Origin: Amycolatopsis endophytica
GTDB lineage: Bacteria; Actinomycetota; Actinomycetes; Mycobacteriales; Pseudonocardiaceae
Reading direction: 5' to 3'
NCBI RefSeq assembly: GCF_013410405.1
Contig: NZ_JACCFK010000002.1
Location: 372,001-436,000, forward strand
DNA: 64,000 nucleotides
The translations under genes were made by a program, and so were the position numbers. Numbering within the stretch: position 1 is the stretch's first letter; the number at the start of each line of letters is the position of its first letter. The notes under the pieces were generated by a model. That model saw nothing but the letters and a program-made list of their open reading frames with translations, did not search any database and was not told the DNA's origin. Below, piece after piece: positions 23,916 through 32,965 of this stretch.

Positions 23916-24785
23916 TCAGGCCAGTCCGCGCACCGCCTGGGCCGGCGGCCGCTCCCCGGTGATCGCCGCGACCATCTCCAGCACCCGGCGCGTCTGCTGC
24001 ACCTCGTGCACACGGAACACCTGCGCCCCGTCGCGCGCCGCCAGCGCGGTCGCGGCGAGGGTGCCGTCGAGGCGTTCGGTGATGCCCGCCCCCAGCGTCT
24101 CGCCCACGAAGTCCTTGTTGGACAGTGCCATGAGGACCGGCCAGCCGGTCGCGGTCAGCTCGTCGGCGTGCCGCAGCAGAGCCAGGCTGTGCCAGGTGTT
24201 CTTGCCGAAGTCGTGCGTCGGGTCGATCAGGACGCCGCCACGCGGCACACCGAGCGCCACGACCTCCTCGGCCCGCCTCGTCAGCTCCCCGACCACCTCA
24301 CCGGCGATGTCTTCGTAGCGAACGCGGAACGGGCGCGTGCGCGGCGCCGCTCCCCCGGTGTGGGAGCAGACGTACCCGGCGCCGAACTCGGCCGCCACCT
24401 CCGCCAGCGCCGGGTCCGCGCCCGCCCACGTGTCATTGAGCAGATCCGCGCCCGCCTCGCAGGCGAGCCTGCCGACCTCGTGCCGCCAGGTGTCCACGCT
24501 GATCACCAGCTCCGGGTGCCGCCGCCGGATCTCCTCGACGAACGGCACCACCCGCCGGGTCTCCTCGGCCACCCCGACGTCACTGCCCGGCCCGGCCTTG
24601 ACACCGCCGATGTCCACGATGTCCGCGCCCTCGGCGACCGCCCGGTCGACGGCCGCCAGCGCGTCCGGGTCGGCGAAGGCCGCGCCCCGGTCGTAGAAGG
24701 AGTCGGGTGTGCGGTTCACGATCGCCATCACCAGCGCGCGGTCGGACACGAGGTGCCGTCCGCGGAAGACCAAATCCACTGCCAC
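23916..24785 (-). CDS. folP2: Dihydropteroate synthase homologue, FolP2 type
   Basis: A 289-residue TIM-barrel protein of the DHPS family. VMAIVNRTPDSFYDRGAAF (residues 19-37) and ADIVDIGGVKAGPG (near 54) are closer to mycobacterial FolP2 than to catalytic FolP1, which has MGVxNVTPDSFSDGG and DIGGESTRPG. FolP2 of mycobacteria shows no measurable DHPS activity, so folate synthesis should not be assumed. GTG start at 24785. It diverges from a TetR gene with a 14-bp palindrome between. Confidence 0.88.
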   Translation of the reverse strand: MAVDLVFRGRHLVSDRALVMAIVNRTPDSFYDRGAAFADPDALAAVDRAVAEGADIVDIGGVKAGPGSDVGVAEETRRVVPFVEEIRRRHPELVISVDTWRHEVGRLACEAGADLLNDTWAGADPALAEVAAEFGAGYVCSHTGGAAPRTRPFRVRYEDIAGEVVGELTRRAEEVVALGVPRGGVLIDPTHDFGKNTWHSLALLRHADELTATGWPVLMALSNKDFVGETLGAGITERLDGTLAATALAARDGAQVFRVHEVQQTRRVLEMVAAITGERPPAQAVRGLA

Positions 24786-24817
24786 GACTTCATCATGCCT
24801 GCCGCGCCGGGGGCGCG

Positions 24818-24831
24818 ATAACGCGCGTTAT
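24818..24831. promoter_or_regulatory. 14-bp perfect palindrome, probable TetR operator
   Basis: ATAACGCGCGTTAT is perfectly self-complementary and lies 43 bases before the TetR start and 32 bases before the divergent folP2 start. Assignment to this TetR is positional inference. Confidence 0.65.
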
Positions 24832-24874
24832 GGCCTAAGTTGCTTCCAGGGAGTGGAGAAGGGGGTGCGCGCCG

Positions 24875-25510
24875 ATGGCCACCCGACACGGCCCGGCGGG
24901 GCCTGCCGACAGCCACAGCAGGGAAAGATTCCTGCAGGCCGCGCTGGCAGTACTCCTCAAACAGGGCGTGTCCGGCCTGACCGTGCGCAGCGTCGCCGAG
25001 GCCGCCGGCACCTCCACCATCGGCGTCTACACGCGCTTCGGCGGCCGCACCGGCATCCTGGATGCCTTGTACGAGCGCACTTTCGAGATGCTGGGCGAGG
25101 AGTTCGTCGCCGTGCCACGGGTTCCCGGTGATCCGGTCGCCGGGATCCTCGGCCTGACCCGCGCCTACCGCCGGTTCGCGCTGGAGGGCCCCGCCCGCTA
25201 CGCGTTCATGTTCGAGCAGGCGGTGCCCGGGTTCGACCCGGACCCCGACCTGCGGGCCTACGCGCAGCGCGCCACCTTCGCGCTCATGGTCGACCGGATC
25301 GAGCCGATGACCCCGCCCGGCGGGGACGCCACCACCACCGGTTACCTGGTCTGGACGACCATGCACGGGCTGGTCAGTGTCGAGCTGACGCAACGCGCGC
25401 GCACCGCACCGCCCAAGTGGTTCATCGGGGCCTCCGACGACGTCTACGACGACCTCTTCGACTCGGGCATCCGCGCGATGCTCACCGGGCTCGGCCTCCG
25501 CGCGCGCTGA
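24875..25510 (+). CDS. TetR-family regulator
   Basis: A 211-residue TetR protein with helix-turn-helix at residues about 15-62 (VRSVAEAAGTSTIGVYTRF) and a C-terminal domain of the TetR_C_33/WHG-like type (YRRFALEGPARYAFMFEQ). Ribosome binding site GGAG-rich (AGGGAGTGGAGAAGGGGG) lies upstream. Target unknown; it could control itself and folP2 through the palindrome at 24818. Confidence 0.9.
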   Translation: MATRHGPAGPADSHSRERFLQAALAVLLKQGVSGLTVRSVAEAAGTSTIGVYTRFGGRTGILDALYERTFEMLGEEFVAVPRVPGDPVAGILGLTRAYRRFALEGPARYAFMFEQAVPGFDPDPDLRAYAQRATFALMVDRIEPMTPPGGDATTTGYLVWTTMHGLVSVELTQRARTAPPKWFIGASDDVYDDLFDSGIRAMLTGLGLRAR

Positions 25511-25586
25511 GCGCGCCATCGTCCAAGTCGGTGGCGTCGGGGAGAGGAATGTGGTTTTCTCTGGCGATGGTCTTGGACGGCAACCG

Positions 25587-26057
25587 GTGAGTGTACTGGG
25601 CGATATCGCCAGGGTGAGTCCCGTCGAGCTTGAGAGGTTGCGTACCGTCTCCGATGCCTACGGCTACCTGTCCGACCAGGTGCCCACGTGCGACCTCGAC
25701 CGGTACTGGGACGGCCTGCGCTTCGCGATGGACGCCGCGGGCTTCCCGATCAACCCGATCGGCGGCGAGCCGTATCCCGACGAGGGGTCCACCTGGGGCG
25801 AGGGCGGTCCGCACACCAACTCGTGTGCGCTCACCTCCGACCAGGTACGGCAGGTGGCGTCGCTGCTGGCCGCGACACCGTTCACGGCACTGACGAAGCA
25901 TCTGACCGCGGGCGGCACCGCGGGCCTGTACCCCGCCAACCGGAACTGGGCCTCTCCCGTCGTCCATTCGTGTGCCGCAGGCTATTACCGCGGGCTCGTG
26001 GAGTTCTTCCAGGAGGCGGCGGCAGCCGGGCAGTGCACCGTCTTCTGGGCTGCCTGA
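25587..26057 (+). CDS. DUF1877-like protein
   Basis: A 156-residue cytoplasmic protein. The start VSVLGDIARVSPVELERLR and the PYPDEGSTWGEGGPHTN / WASPVVHSCAAGYYRGLVEFFQ regions recall the DUF1877 (YfbM-like) family, of unknown function. The GTG at 25587 is my preferred start; GTG 25551 in frame would add 12 residues. A 13-codon frame from ATG 25549 ends in the GTGA that overlaps this start, which could be a coupled leader or chance. Confidence 0.7.
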   Translation: MSVLGDIARVSPVELERLRTVSDAYGYLSDQVPTCDLDRYWDGLRFAMDAAGFPINPIGGEPYPDEGSTWGEGGPHTNSCALTSDQVRQVASLLAATPFTALTKHLTAGGTAGLYPANRNWASPVVHSCAAGYYRGLVEFFQEAAAAGQCTVFWAA

Positions 26058-26091
26058 CCCTCATTCCCGTCGCCGCCGTCCGACAACGACA

Positions 26092-26123
26092 TGGCCCCCG
26101 GTCTCCGCGGAGACCGGGGGCCA
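26092..26123. terminator. 32-bp perfect palindrome, bidirectional terminator
   Basis: TGGCCCCCGGTCTCCG and its exact reverse complement meet without a loop at 26107/26108. It lies between the convergent DUF1877 (stop 26057) and rpsA (stop 26153) genes. The stem is one of the strongest in the window, fitting a highly expressed ribosomal gene. Confidence 0.9.
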
Positions 26124-26152
26124 CATCGAATCATTCAGTCAGCCTCGAGGGC

Positions 26153-27658
26153 TCACGCGCCGCCCGAAAGCTTCTCGCGCAGGGCCGCGAGCTGCTCGTC
26201 GCTGGCGAGCGTGCCGCCGCTGCGCTGCTCCGAGCTGCCGCCGCCGGTCGAGCTGTACTCCTGCGGAGCACCCCCGCCGACCGGACCGCCGGTGGCCTCC
26301 TCGGCCGCCGCCTGGGCGCTGGCCTCGGCCGCCTTGGCGATCTGCTTCATGTGGGCCTCGTAACGCTCGTGCGCCTCGGCGTACTGACGCTCCCACTCCT
26401 CACGCTGCTTGTCGTAGCCTTCCTGCCACTCCTGCGTGTCGGGGTCGAAGCCCTCGGGGTAGATGTAGTTGCCCTGCTCGTCGTACTCGGCGGCCATGCC
26501 GTACTGCGTCGGGTCGAACTCGCTGTCGGTGGTGAAGCCCTCGTTCGCCTGCTTCAGCGACAGCGAGATCCGGCGGCGCTCCAGGTCGATGTCGATGACC
26601 TTGACCATGACCTCGGTGCCGACCTGCACGACCTGCTCCGGGATCTCCACGTGGCGCTCGGCCAGCTCGGAGATGTGCACCAGGCCCTCGATGCCCTCCT
26701 CGACGCGGACGAACGCGCCGAAGGGAACGAGCTTGGTGACCTTGCCCGGCACGATCTGGCCGATCGCGTGGGTGCGGGCGAACTGACGCCACGGGTCTTC
26801 CTGGGTCGCCTTGAGCGACAGCGACACGCGCTCGCGGTCCATGTCGACGTCGAGGACCTCGACGGTGACCTCCTGGCCGACCTCGACGACCTCGCTCGGG
26901 TGGTCGATGTGCTTCCAGGACAGCTCCGAGACGTGCACCAGACCGTCGACGCCGCCGAGGTCGACGAACGCGCCGAAGTTGACGATCGAGGACACGACAC
27001 CCTTGCGGACCTGACCCTTGGCCAGCGCGTTGAGGAACTCGCTGCGGACCTCGGACTGGGTCTGCTCCAGGTAGGCGCGGCGGGACAGGACCACGTTGTT
27101 GCGGTTCTTGTCCAGCTCGATGATCTTGGCTTCGAGCTCGCGGCCGACGTAGGGCTGCAGGTCGCGGACCCGGCGCATCTCCACCAGCGAGGCGGGGAGG
27201 AAGCCGCGCAGGCCGATGTCGAGAATGAGGCCACCCTTGACGACCTCGATGACGGTGCCCTTGACGGGCTCGTCCTTCTCCTTGAGCTCCTCGATCGTGC
27301 CCCAGGCGCGCTCGTACTGCGCGCGCTTCTTGGACAGGATCAGCCGGCCTTCCTTGTCCTCCTTCTGGAGGACGAGGGCCTCGACCTCGTCACCGACGCT
27401 GACGACCTCGCCGGGATCGACATCGTGCTTGATGGACAGCTCACGCGAGGGGATCACGCCCTCGGTCTTGTAACCGATGTCGAGCAGCACCTCGTCGCGG
27501 TCGACCTTGACGATGGTGCCCTCAACGATGTCGCCGTCGTTGAAGTACTTGATCGTCTTGTCGATCGCGGCGAGGAAGTCTTCCTCCGACCCGATGTCGT
27601 TGATGGCGACCTGGTTGACGGCGCCAGACGTCGGGGCAGTGGTGGTGTCGGTGGTCAT
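26153..27658 (-). CDS. rpsA: 30S ribosomal protein S1
   Basis: A 501-residue S1 with four S1/OB domains in tandem, recognisable by repeats of GDIVEGTIVKV, GxIGLxxP-like segments (GLVHVSELSWKHIDHP near residue 230, GLVHISELAERHVEIP near 315), and an acidic, low-complexity C-terminal tail rich in Glu, Gly, Ser, Ala. Actinobacterial S1 has four rather than six domains. It brings mRNA to the 30S subunit. The ATG is at 27658. A promoter-like pair lies about 190 bases upstream, leaving a long leader. Confidence 0.97.
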   Translation of the reverse strand: MTTDTTTAPTSGAVNQVAINDIGSEEDFLAAIDKTIKYFNDGDIVEGTIVKVDRDEVLLDIGYKTEGVIPSRELSIKHDVDPGEVVSVGDEVEALVLQKEDKEGRLILSKKRAQYERAWGTIEELKEKDEPVKGTVIEVVKGGLILDIGLRGFLPASLVEMRRVRDLQPYVGRELEAKIIELDKNRNNVVLSRRAYLEQTQSEVRSEFLNALAKGQVRKGVVSSIVNFGAFVDLGGVDGLVHVSELSWKHIDHPSEVVEVGQEVTVEVLDVDMDRERVSLSLKATQEDPWRQFARTHAIGQIVPGKVTKLVPFGAFVRVEEGIEGLVHISELAERHVEIPEQVVQVGTEVMVKVIDIDLERRRISLSLKQANEGFTTDSEFDPTQYGMAAEYDEQGNYIYPEGFDPDTQEWQEGYDKQREEWERQYAEAHERYEAHMKQIAKAAEASAQAAAEEATGGPVGGGAPQEYSSTGGGSSEQRSGGTLASDEQLAALREKLSGGA

Positions 27659-27851
27659 TAGGTGGGTAGCTCCGGTTGGTTTACGGCTCGAGTGGTTTGC
27701 AGTGTGCGTGCGCGGCGAGCGTGCGACGGCAACAATCGAGCAAACGTTCACAACGGAACGGCCGCGGAGCATCACCGCCGACGGTGCGCGACCCGGAACC
27801 CGGCCCAGCTCTGCCGAGTGGAAGGTAGCGCGAACCCACTGCGCTAGAGAT

Positions 27852-27881
27852 ATCGTACGCGGCCGCCCTCGTACCGCACAA
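27852..27881 (-). promoter_or_regulatory. Putative rpsA promoter
   Basis: On the minus strand TTGTGC (27881-27876) and TACGAT (27857-27852) are 18 bases apart, a fair fit to -35/-10 boxes. It would give a 5' leader of about 185 bases ahead of rpsA. Confidence 0.5.
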
Positions 27882-27931
27882 ACAGGGTCGCCCGCCCGGA
27901 CGCGCGCCAATCCAGCGGTGAGAATACCGGG

Positions 27932-28789
27932 GTGACGACGGTGGACCGCGACGACGAACAGGACCGGCACACGAGGGCGGAGCAACGGCTGGGCACGGTC
28001 GGCGTCGCCCACCGCAGCGTCGGCGCGCGCGAGGCCACGCGGGCGAATCTGGCCTGGTGGGACGCCGACGCCGACGACTACCAGGCCGCCCACGGCGAGT
28101 TCCTCGGCGACGCGGACTTCGTGTGGTGCCCGGAGGGCGTGCGGGAGGCCGACGCGCGCCTGCTCGGGGACGTCCGCGGGCGGCGCGTGGCCGAGATCGG
28201 CTGCGGTCAGGCGGCCTGCTCGCGCTGGCTCGCGGCGGCGGGCGCGCGGCCGGTCGGCCTCGACCTGTCCGCCGGGATGCTCCGGCACGCGCGCGCGGGC
28301 GCGGCCCGCACCGGCATCGACGTTCCGCTGCTCCAGGCCACGGCCGACGCGCTCCCGCTCGCCGACGGGAGCATGGACGCCGCGTGTTCGGCGTTCGGCG
28401 CGCTGCCGTTCGTCGCCTCGGTCGAGGCGGTGTTCGCCGAGGTGCGCCGCGTGCTGCGGCCCGGCGCGCCCTGGGTGTTCGCCGTGACCCACCCGATGCG
28501 GTGGATCTTCCCCGACGATCCGGGACCCGCCGGACTGACGGCGAGCCAGCCCTACTTCGACCGGACGCCCTACGTCGAGGTCGACGCCGACGGCCGCGCC
28601 ACCTACGTGGAGTACCACCGCACCGTGGGCGACTACGTGCGGGCGCTGGCGGCGACCGGCTTCGCCCTGGAGGACCTGCTGGAGCCGGAGTGGCCGGCCG
28701 GGCACACCCGCGTGTGGGGGCAGTGGAGCCCGGTGCGCGGCAAGCTCTTCCCCGGCACCGCGATCTTCCGGGCACGAGCGTGTCCGTGA
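27932..28789 (+). CDS. Class I SAM-dependent methyltransferase
   Basis: A 285-residue methyltransferase. Motif I VAEIGCGQAACSRWLA is near residue 87, acidic motif VGLDLSAGML near 110, and motif ALPLADGSMDAACSAFGALPFV near 137. The C-terminal half (WIFPDDPGPAGLT, RTVGDYVRALAATGF) is typical of actinobacterial small-molecule methyltransferases. Substrate unknown. The GTG start at 27932 diverges from rpsA; the stop overlaps the GNAT start (GTGA). Confidence 0.9.
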   Translation: MTTVDRDDEQDRHTRAEQRLGTVGVAHRSVGAREATRANLAWWDADADDYQAAHGEFLGDADFVWCPEGVREADARLLGDVRGRRVAEIGCGQAACSRWLAAAGARPVGLDLSAGMLRHARAGAARTGIDVPLLQATADALPLADGSMDAACSAFGALPFVASVEAVFAEVRRVLRPGAPWVFAVTHPMRWIFPDDPGPAGLTASQPYFDRTPYVEVDADGRATYVEYHRTVGDYVRALAATGFALEDLLEPEWPAGHTRVWGQWSPVRGKLFPGTAIFRARACP

Positions 28790-29703
28790 GCGCCGCGCTG
28801 CTGTCCGCGCAGCGCGCCCGCTTCGCCGCGCTGGACCCGCTGCTGCCGCCGGCCGCGCCGCCACCGGAGGGCGAGGTGCTCGACGCGGCCACCGCGGATG
28901 GCACCAGGGTCACCGCGGTGCTCCAGGTCGAGCGGCACGTGCTGGGCGCGTTCGACCTGCTCTGGTCCGCCGTCCACACCTGGCAGTTGTTCCCCTGCAC
29001 GGGCGGCACCGGCACGGCGGGCATGGATGCGCTGCTGCGGGCGTGGCGTCACCGCATGGACCGCGAATCGCCGGGCCCGGATTCGGCGTGCACGGTGACC
29101 TGGCCGAGCCGCGACGCCGAGGCGGTCCGCGCGTTCCTCGACCACGGTCTGGTGCCGCTGTCCGTGCTCGCGGTGCGCACGAGCCCGCCGGAGGATCATC
29201 CGCCACCGCCCGGCGTCACCATCCGCCGGGCGGGGCCGGAGGACCTGGAGGAGGTGATGGCCCTGTCGCTGGCCACGTTCCGCTACTCGGCCCTGGTCGC
29301 CGGGCCGTGGCGGCCGGGCACGGAGGCGCTGATCGCCCCGCGCCTGGAGCGCGCTCTCGCGGCGGAGGCGCCGATCTGGCTCGCCGAACGGGACGGGGTC
29401 GCGGTCGCGCTGGCCGACTGCGGCTGGATCGAATCGGCACCCGGGTCCTGGGCGGCCGAGTTGCTGCCGGTGGGCCAGTGGGGCTACGTCAACAACGTCG
29501 CCACCGGTGAGCACGCACGGGGTGAGGGCATCGGGCGGGCGCTGATGTCGCGGGTGCACCGCGAGTTCCACGAACGCGGCGCTCGCGCGACCTACCTCTA
29601 CTTCAACCCGGCCAATCCGCTGTCCTCGGTGTTCTGGCCGCGCCAGGGCTACCGGCCGCTGTGGTCGTACTGGGAGGTGCGGCCCGCCTCGGCACTGCGG
29701 TGA
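28786..29703 (+). CDS. GNAT-family N-acetyltransferase
   Basis: A 305-residue protein with a C-terminal GNAT domain from about residue 145 (GVTIRRAGPEDLEEVMAL), acetyl-CoA loop EHARGEGIGRALMSRVH near 245 and the C-terminal YFNPANPLSSVFWPRQGYRP. The N-terminal 140 residues resemble a decayed second GNAT repeat without the acetyl-CoA loop. It is translationally coupled to the methyltransferase. Substrate unknown. Confidence 0.88.
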   Translation: MSAALLSAQRARFAALDPLLPPAAPPPEGEVLDAATADGTRVTAVLQVERHVLGAFDLLWSAVHTWQLFPCTGGTGTAGMDALLRAWRHRMDRESPGPDSACTVTWPSRDAEAVRAFLDHGLVPLSVLAVRTSPPEDHPPPPGVTIRRAGPEDLEEVMALSLATFRYSALVAGPWRPGTEALIAPRLERALAAEAPIWLAERDGVAVALADCGWIESAPGSWAAELLPVGQWGYVNNVATGEHARGEGIGRALMSRVHREFHERGARATYLYFNPANPLSSVFWPRQGYRPLWSYWEVRPASALR

Positions 29704-29737
29704 CCCCTCGAGTTGCCGCTCCCGACGGACAGTCGTA

Positions 29738-29767
29738 TCTTTTGAACTGACTAGTCAGTTCAAAAGA
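29738..29767. promoter_or_regulatory. 30-bp perfect palindrome, TetR operator of the YhgE operon
   Basis: TCTTTTGAACTGACT (29738-29752) and AGTCAGTTCAAAAGA (29753-29767) are exact complements. It ends ten bases before the GTG of the first gene and abuts its ribosome binding site AGGAGG (29766-29771). The TetR gene is third in the operon, so autoregulation is likely. Confidence 0.93.
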
Positions 29768-29777
29768 GGAGGGCCCC

Positions 29778-30422
29778 GTGCGCGTGCACGCCGACCGGGT
29801 CACCGTCGATGGGCCGCACGGCACCGTGCTGCCGCCGACGTCGCTCACCGTCGACGAGGGCGAGCTGGCCTTCGTGCACGGCGAACCCGGTGCCGGGATC
29901 ACCGCGTTCGGCCTCGCGCTCACCGGGCGGATGAAGCCCGCCACCGGCCTCGTGACCGTCGACGGCAAGACCGGTGCCGCGAAGCTGCGCGCCGTGAGCG
30001 CCGTGGTGGACGCGCCGGGGATCACCGCGCCCGAAGAGTCGCTGCCGGTGCGGATGGTGGTCGCCGAGGAGTGCTCGATCGGGAAACTGCCCGCGGGCAA
30101 GGACGCCGTCGCGCGGTGGCTGGATGACCACGACCTGGCCGGCCGCGCCGGGGTCCGGTTCGAGCACCTGTCCCCCGCCGAGCGCACCCGCCTGCTCACC
30201 GCGCTCGCCGCGGCCCGCCCGGGGGTAGGGCTGCTCGTGCTCGACACCCCCGACCGGCACACCAGCGACGTGGACAGCTGGGCCGGTCTCGCCAAGGAGT
30301 ACGCGGGCCGCGGGTTCGCCGTCGTCGTGCTGACCGCCACCGCGCCGCCCGAGGTGCTGCCCGCTCCCCCGGTGCGCATCGGGCAACCCGAAACCGTTGT
30401 CCCGGAAGGAGATCCGCAGTGA
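29778..30422 (+). CDS. ABC-ATPase-like protein with inactive Walker A
   Basis: A 214-residue protein with the outline of an ABC ATPase: GEPGAGITAFGLALTGRM near residue 35 replaces the GxxGxGKS/T motif (the lysine is missing), HLSPAERTRLLTALAAARP near 132 is a signature-like region and LLVLDTPDRH near 155 a Walker B with Asp but without the catalytic Glu (Thr instead). ATP hydrolysis is therefore improbable. It is coupled (GTGA) to the YhgE/Pip gene and probably binds or regulates that membrane protein. GTG start at 29778 with AGGAGG at 29766-29771. Confidence 0.75.
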   Translation: MRVHADRVTVDGPHGTVLPPTSLTVDEGELAFVHGEPGAGITAFGLALTGRMKPATGLVTVDGKTGAAKLRAVSAVVDAPGITAPEESLPVRMVVAEECSIGKLPAGKDAVARWLDDHDLAGRAGVRFEHLSPAERTRLLTALAAARPGVGLLVLDTPDRHTSDVDSWAGLAKEYAGRGFAVVVLTATAPPEVLPAPPVRIGQPETVVPEGDPQ

Positions 30423-32299
30423 CCGGCTTGCGCCTGGCCGCCGGCGAGCTGCGCCGCCTGACCTCCGGCAGGCTGCCCAGGCTCGCCGTGGCGGCACTCG
30501 TCCTCGTCCCGCTGCTCTACGCCTCGTTCTACCTCTACGCCAACTTCGACCCCTACGGACGGCTCGGCAAACTGCCCGCGGCGATCGTCAACGAGGACAC
30601 CGGCACCGCCGACCGCAACGTGGGCGACGAGGTCACCTCCTCGGTCGTCGGCTCGGGCACCTTCCAATGGCACGAGGTCTCCGCCGCCGAAGCCGGCGCC
30701 GGGGTGCGCGACGACCGCTACTCCTTCACCATCACCATCCCGCGCGACTTCTCCGCGGCGCTGCTGTCCAGCGGCAACCTCGATCCGCAACGGGCGACGA
30801 TCCGGCTGACCACCAACGACGCGAACAACTACCTCTCCCACACCATCGCCAACCAGGTGGCCGAGCAGATCCGCGGCACGATCGCGGAAAAGGTCGGCAG
30901 CGAGGCCGCGAACCGGTTCCTGATGGGCTTTTCCACGATCTACCAGCAGACCCAGCAGGCCGTGGACGGCGCCACCCGGCTCGCCGACGGATCCGGCCGC
31001 CTGCTCACCGGGCAGCGCCAACTCGCCGACGGCGCCCAGCAGCTGGCCGCCGGCAGCGCCCAGCTCTCCGGCGGTCTGTCCACGCTGAAGTCGAGCACCG
31101 CGACGCTGCCGCAGAGCACGCGGCAACTGGCCGACGGCGCACAGCAGGTGGCCGACGGCAACAGCCGGATCGCCGCGGCCGGGTCCGTCGTGGCCTCCGG
31201 TGCGGCGGATCTGGTCAGTAGCCTGGATGACGTGAACGGGCAGCTCACCGACCGGCTGCGCTCGGCCGGGCTGTCCGAGGCCGACATCCAGCGCGTCCAG
31301 GGTGTGCTCGGCGACCTTCGGGCGCCGGTCGACCAGGCCAACGCCGAGATCCAGCAGACGTCCGGGCAGCTGAACCAGCTCGCCGACGGCGCCAGCCAGG
31401 TCGCCGCGGGCGCGAACACGCTCGCGAACTCGGCACCGGCACTGGCAGGCGGGATCGCCCAGGCCGCCGACGGCGCGAACACACTGTCCACCGGCGCGTC
31501 CCAGCTCGACGACGGCGAGAAGACCGCGCTGTCGGGCACCCAGGAACTGGCGGACGGCGCCGCTCAGCTGCGCGACGGCCTGAACGACGGGCTGCGGCAG
31601 ATCCCCAACCCCGACGATCCGACCCGCACCGCGACGGCCGACACCATCGCCGACCCGGTCACCGTGAACTCGGTCGGCGTCGCCTCGGCCGGGACCTACG
31701 GCGCCGGACTCGCCCCGTTCTTCCTCGCACTGGCCACGTGGATCGGCGCGTTCGTGTTGTTCCTGCTGATCCGGCCGCTGTCGTCGCGGGCGATCGCGGC
31801 GGGCACCGCGCCGCTGCGGATCGCGCTCGGCGGGTGGCTGCCCTCGGCGCTGCTCGGGATCGCGCAGGTCGTGGTGCTGTTCGCCGCGGTCACCTGGTTC
31901 GTCGGCATCCACGTCGCGCATCCGCTGGGGGCGCTGGCGTTCACGGTGCTGGCGTCGCTGACGTTCACCGCGATCGTGCACGCGCTCAACGCGTTCTTCG
32001 GCGCGGTCGGCAAGTTCCTCGGGCTGGTCCTGCTGGTGCTGCAACTCGTCAGCGCGGGCGGCACGTTCCCGTGGCAGACGCTGCCCGACGCGCTGTACCC
32101 GCTGCACGTCGTGCTGCCGATGGGCTACGTCGTCGACGGGCTGCGCCACCTCCTCTACACCGGGGCTTCCCTGCAGAACCTGCTCGACGTCGGTGTCCTC
32201 GTCGCCTACCTGGTGGGGGCGCTCGCGTTGTCGGCGCTGGCCGCGCGCAGGCAACGCGTGTGGACGGTGTCGAAGCTGCAACCGGAGCTGAGCCTGTGA
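30419..32299 (+). CDS. YhgE/Pip-domain membrane protein
   Basis: A 626-residue ABC-2-related membrane protein. One transmembrane helix near residues 20-42 is followed by a large extracytoplasmic part (YhgE N-terminal domain) with heptad-like repeats ADGAxQLxxGxxxL between about residues 185 and 395, forming a long helical stalk, then five or six C-terminal transmembrane helices (from about 425). Relatives are phage-infection proteins and type VII secretion-associated proteins; the family's true function is open. Sandwiched between the dead-Walker-A protein and a TetR repressor, all overlapping by four bases. Confidence 0.92.
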   Translation: MTGLRLAAGELRRLTSGRLPRLAVAALVLVPLLYASFYLYANFDPYGRLGKLPAAIVNEDTGTADRNVGDEVTSSVVGSGTFQWHEVSAAEAGAGVRDDRYSFTITIPRDFSAALLSSGNLDPQRATIRLTTNDANNYLSHTIANQVAEQIRGTIAEKVGSEAANRFLMGFSTIYQQTQQAVDGATRLADGSGRLLTGQRQLADGAQQLAAGSAQLSGGLSTLKSSTATLPQSTRQLADGAQQVADGNSRIAAAGSVVASGAADLVSSLDDVNGQLTDRLRSAGLSEADIQRVQGVLGDLRAPVDQANAEIQQTSGQLNQLADGASQVAAGANTLANSAPALAGGIAQAADGANTLSTGASQLDDGEKTALSGTQELADGAAQLRDGLNDGLRQIPNPDDPTRTATADTIADPVTVNSVGVASAGTYGAGLAPFFLALATWIGAFVLFLLIRPLSSRAIAAGTAPLRIALGGWLPSALLGIAQVVVLFAAVTWFVGIHVAHPLGALAFTVLASLTFTAIVHALNAFFGAVGKFLGLVLLVLQLVSAGGTFPWQTLPDALYPLHVVLPMGYVVDGLRHLLYTGASLQNLLDVGVLVAYLVGALALSALAARRQRVWTVSKLQPELSL

Positions 32300-32880
32300 G
32301 CCCGCGCGGGGAGAACACCAAGCAGAAGCTCTTCGAAGCCACGCTCCGGCTCGCGACGGCGAAGGGCCTGGCCGGGCTCACGGTCGACGAGATCGCGGCC
32401 GAGGCCGGGGTCGCCAAGGGCACGGTCTACTACAACTTCGGCAGCAAGGACGGGCTGATCGACGCGCTGCTGCGCTACGGCGTCGGCCAGCTCGCCGGGC
32501 GGCTGCGCGAGCACACCGGCGAGCCCGACCCGGTGACAGCGCTGGAGTCGCTGGTGGACACCGGGCTGGCGTTCATCGCCGAGTACCGCGGCTTTTCGCA
32601 GATCCTGGTCAGCGAGCTGTGGCGGACGCCGGGCCAGTGGCAGGAAACCCTGTCGCTACTACGCGAGGACATCATCTCGATCGTCAAGGAGCAGCTGCAA
32701 CGGGTCGCCGACGCCGGGCGCCTGCCCGAGGGTGTGGAGGTGCCCACGGCCGCGGCCGGCCTGTTCGGCACCCTGCTGGTGGTCGCGCTGGACTGGCAGG
32801 TGTTCCAGCCGCAGCGCACGCGCGCCGAAGTGCGCGACGGCATCATGCTCCTCGTCCGCGGGGTCGCGCGCGGAAACTGA
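32296..32880 (+). CDS. TetR-family repressor of the YhgE operon
   Basis: A 194-residue TetR protein; helix-turn-helix near residues 20-65 (VDEIAAEAGVAKGTVYYNF GSKDGL). The GTG start overlaps the YhgE stop (GTGA). It is the best candidate to bind the 30-bp palindrome ahead of the operon. Confidence 0.93.
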   Translation: MSPRGENTKQKLFEATLRLATAKGLAGLTVDEIAAEAGVAKGTVYYNFGSKDGLIDALLRYGVGQLAGRLREHTGEPDPVTALESLVDTGLAFIAEYRGFSQILVSELWRTPGQWQETLSLLREDIISIVKEQLQRVADAGRLPEGVEVPTAAAGLFGTLLVVALDWQVFQPQRTRAEVRDGIMLLVRGVARGN

Positions 32881-32965
32881 GGCGCGCCGGTTGTCGATTC
32901 CGCTTCCGCCCGTTCGCCGTAGGGGCGTGGGTGCCGGCGCGGCACCCGGAACGGAGGGAAGCGAC

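Noticed and set aside
25549..25590. 13-codon leader peptide overlapping the DUF1877 start
   Set aside because: The putative ribosome binding site is too close to the ATG, and no regulatory codon run or attenuator is visible.
29603..32281. Minus-strand frame of 892 codons opposite the YhgE operon
   Set aside because: Antisense shadow of the YhgE repeats; low-complexity Arg/Gly/Val/Ala, no ribosome binding site, no recognisable domain.
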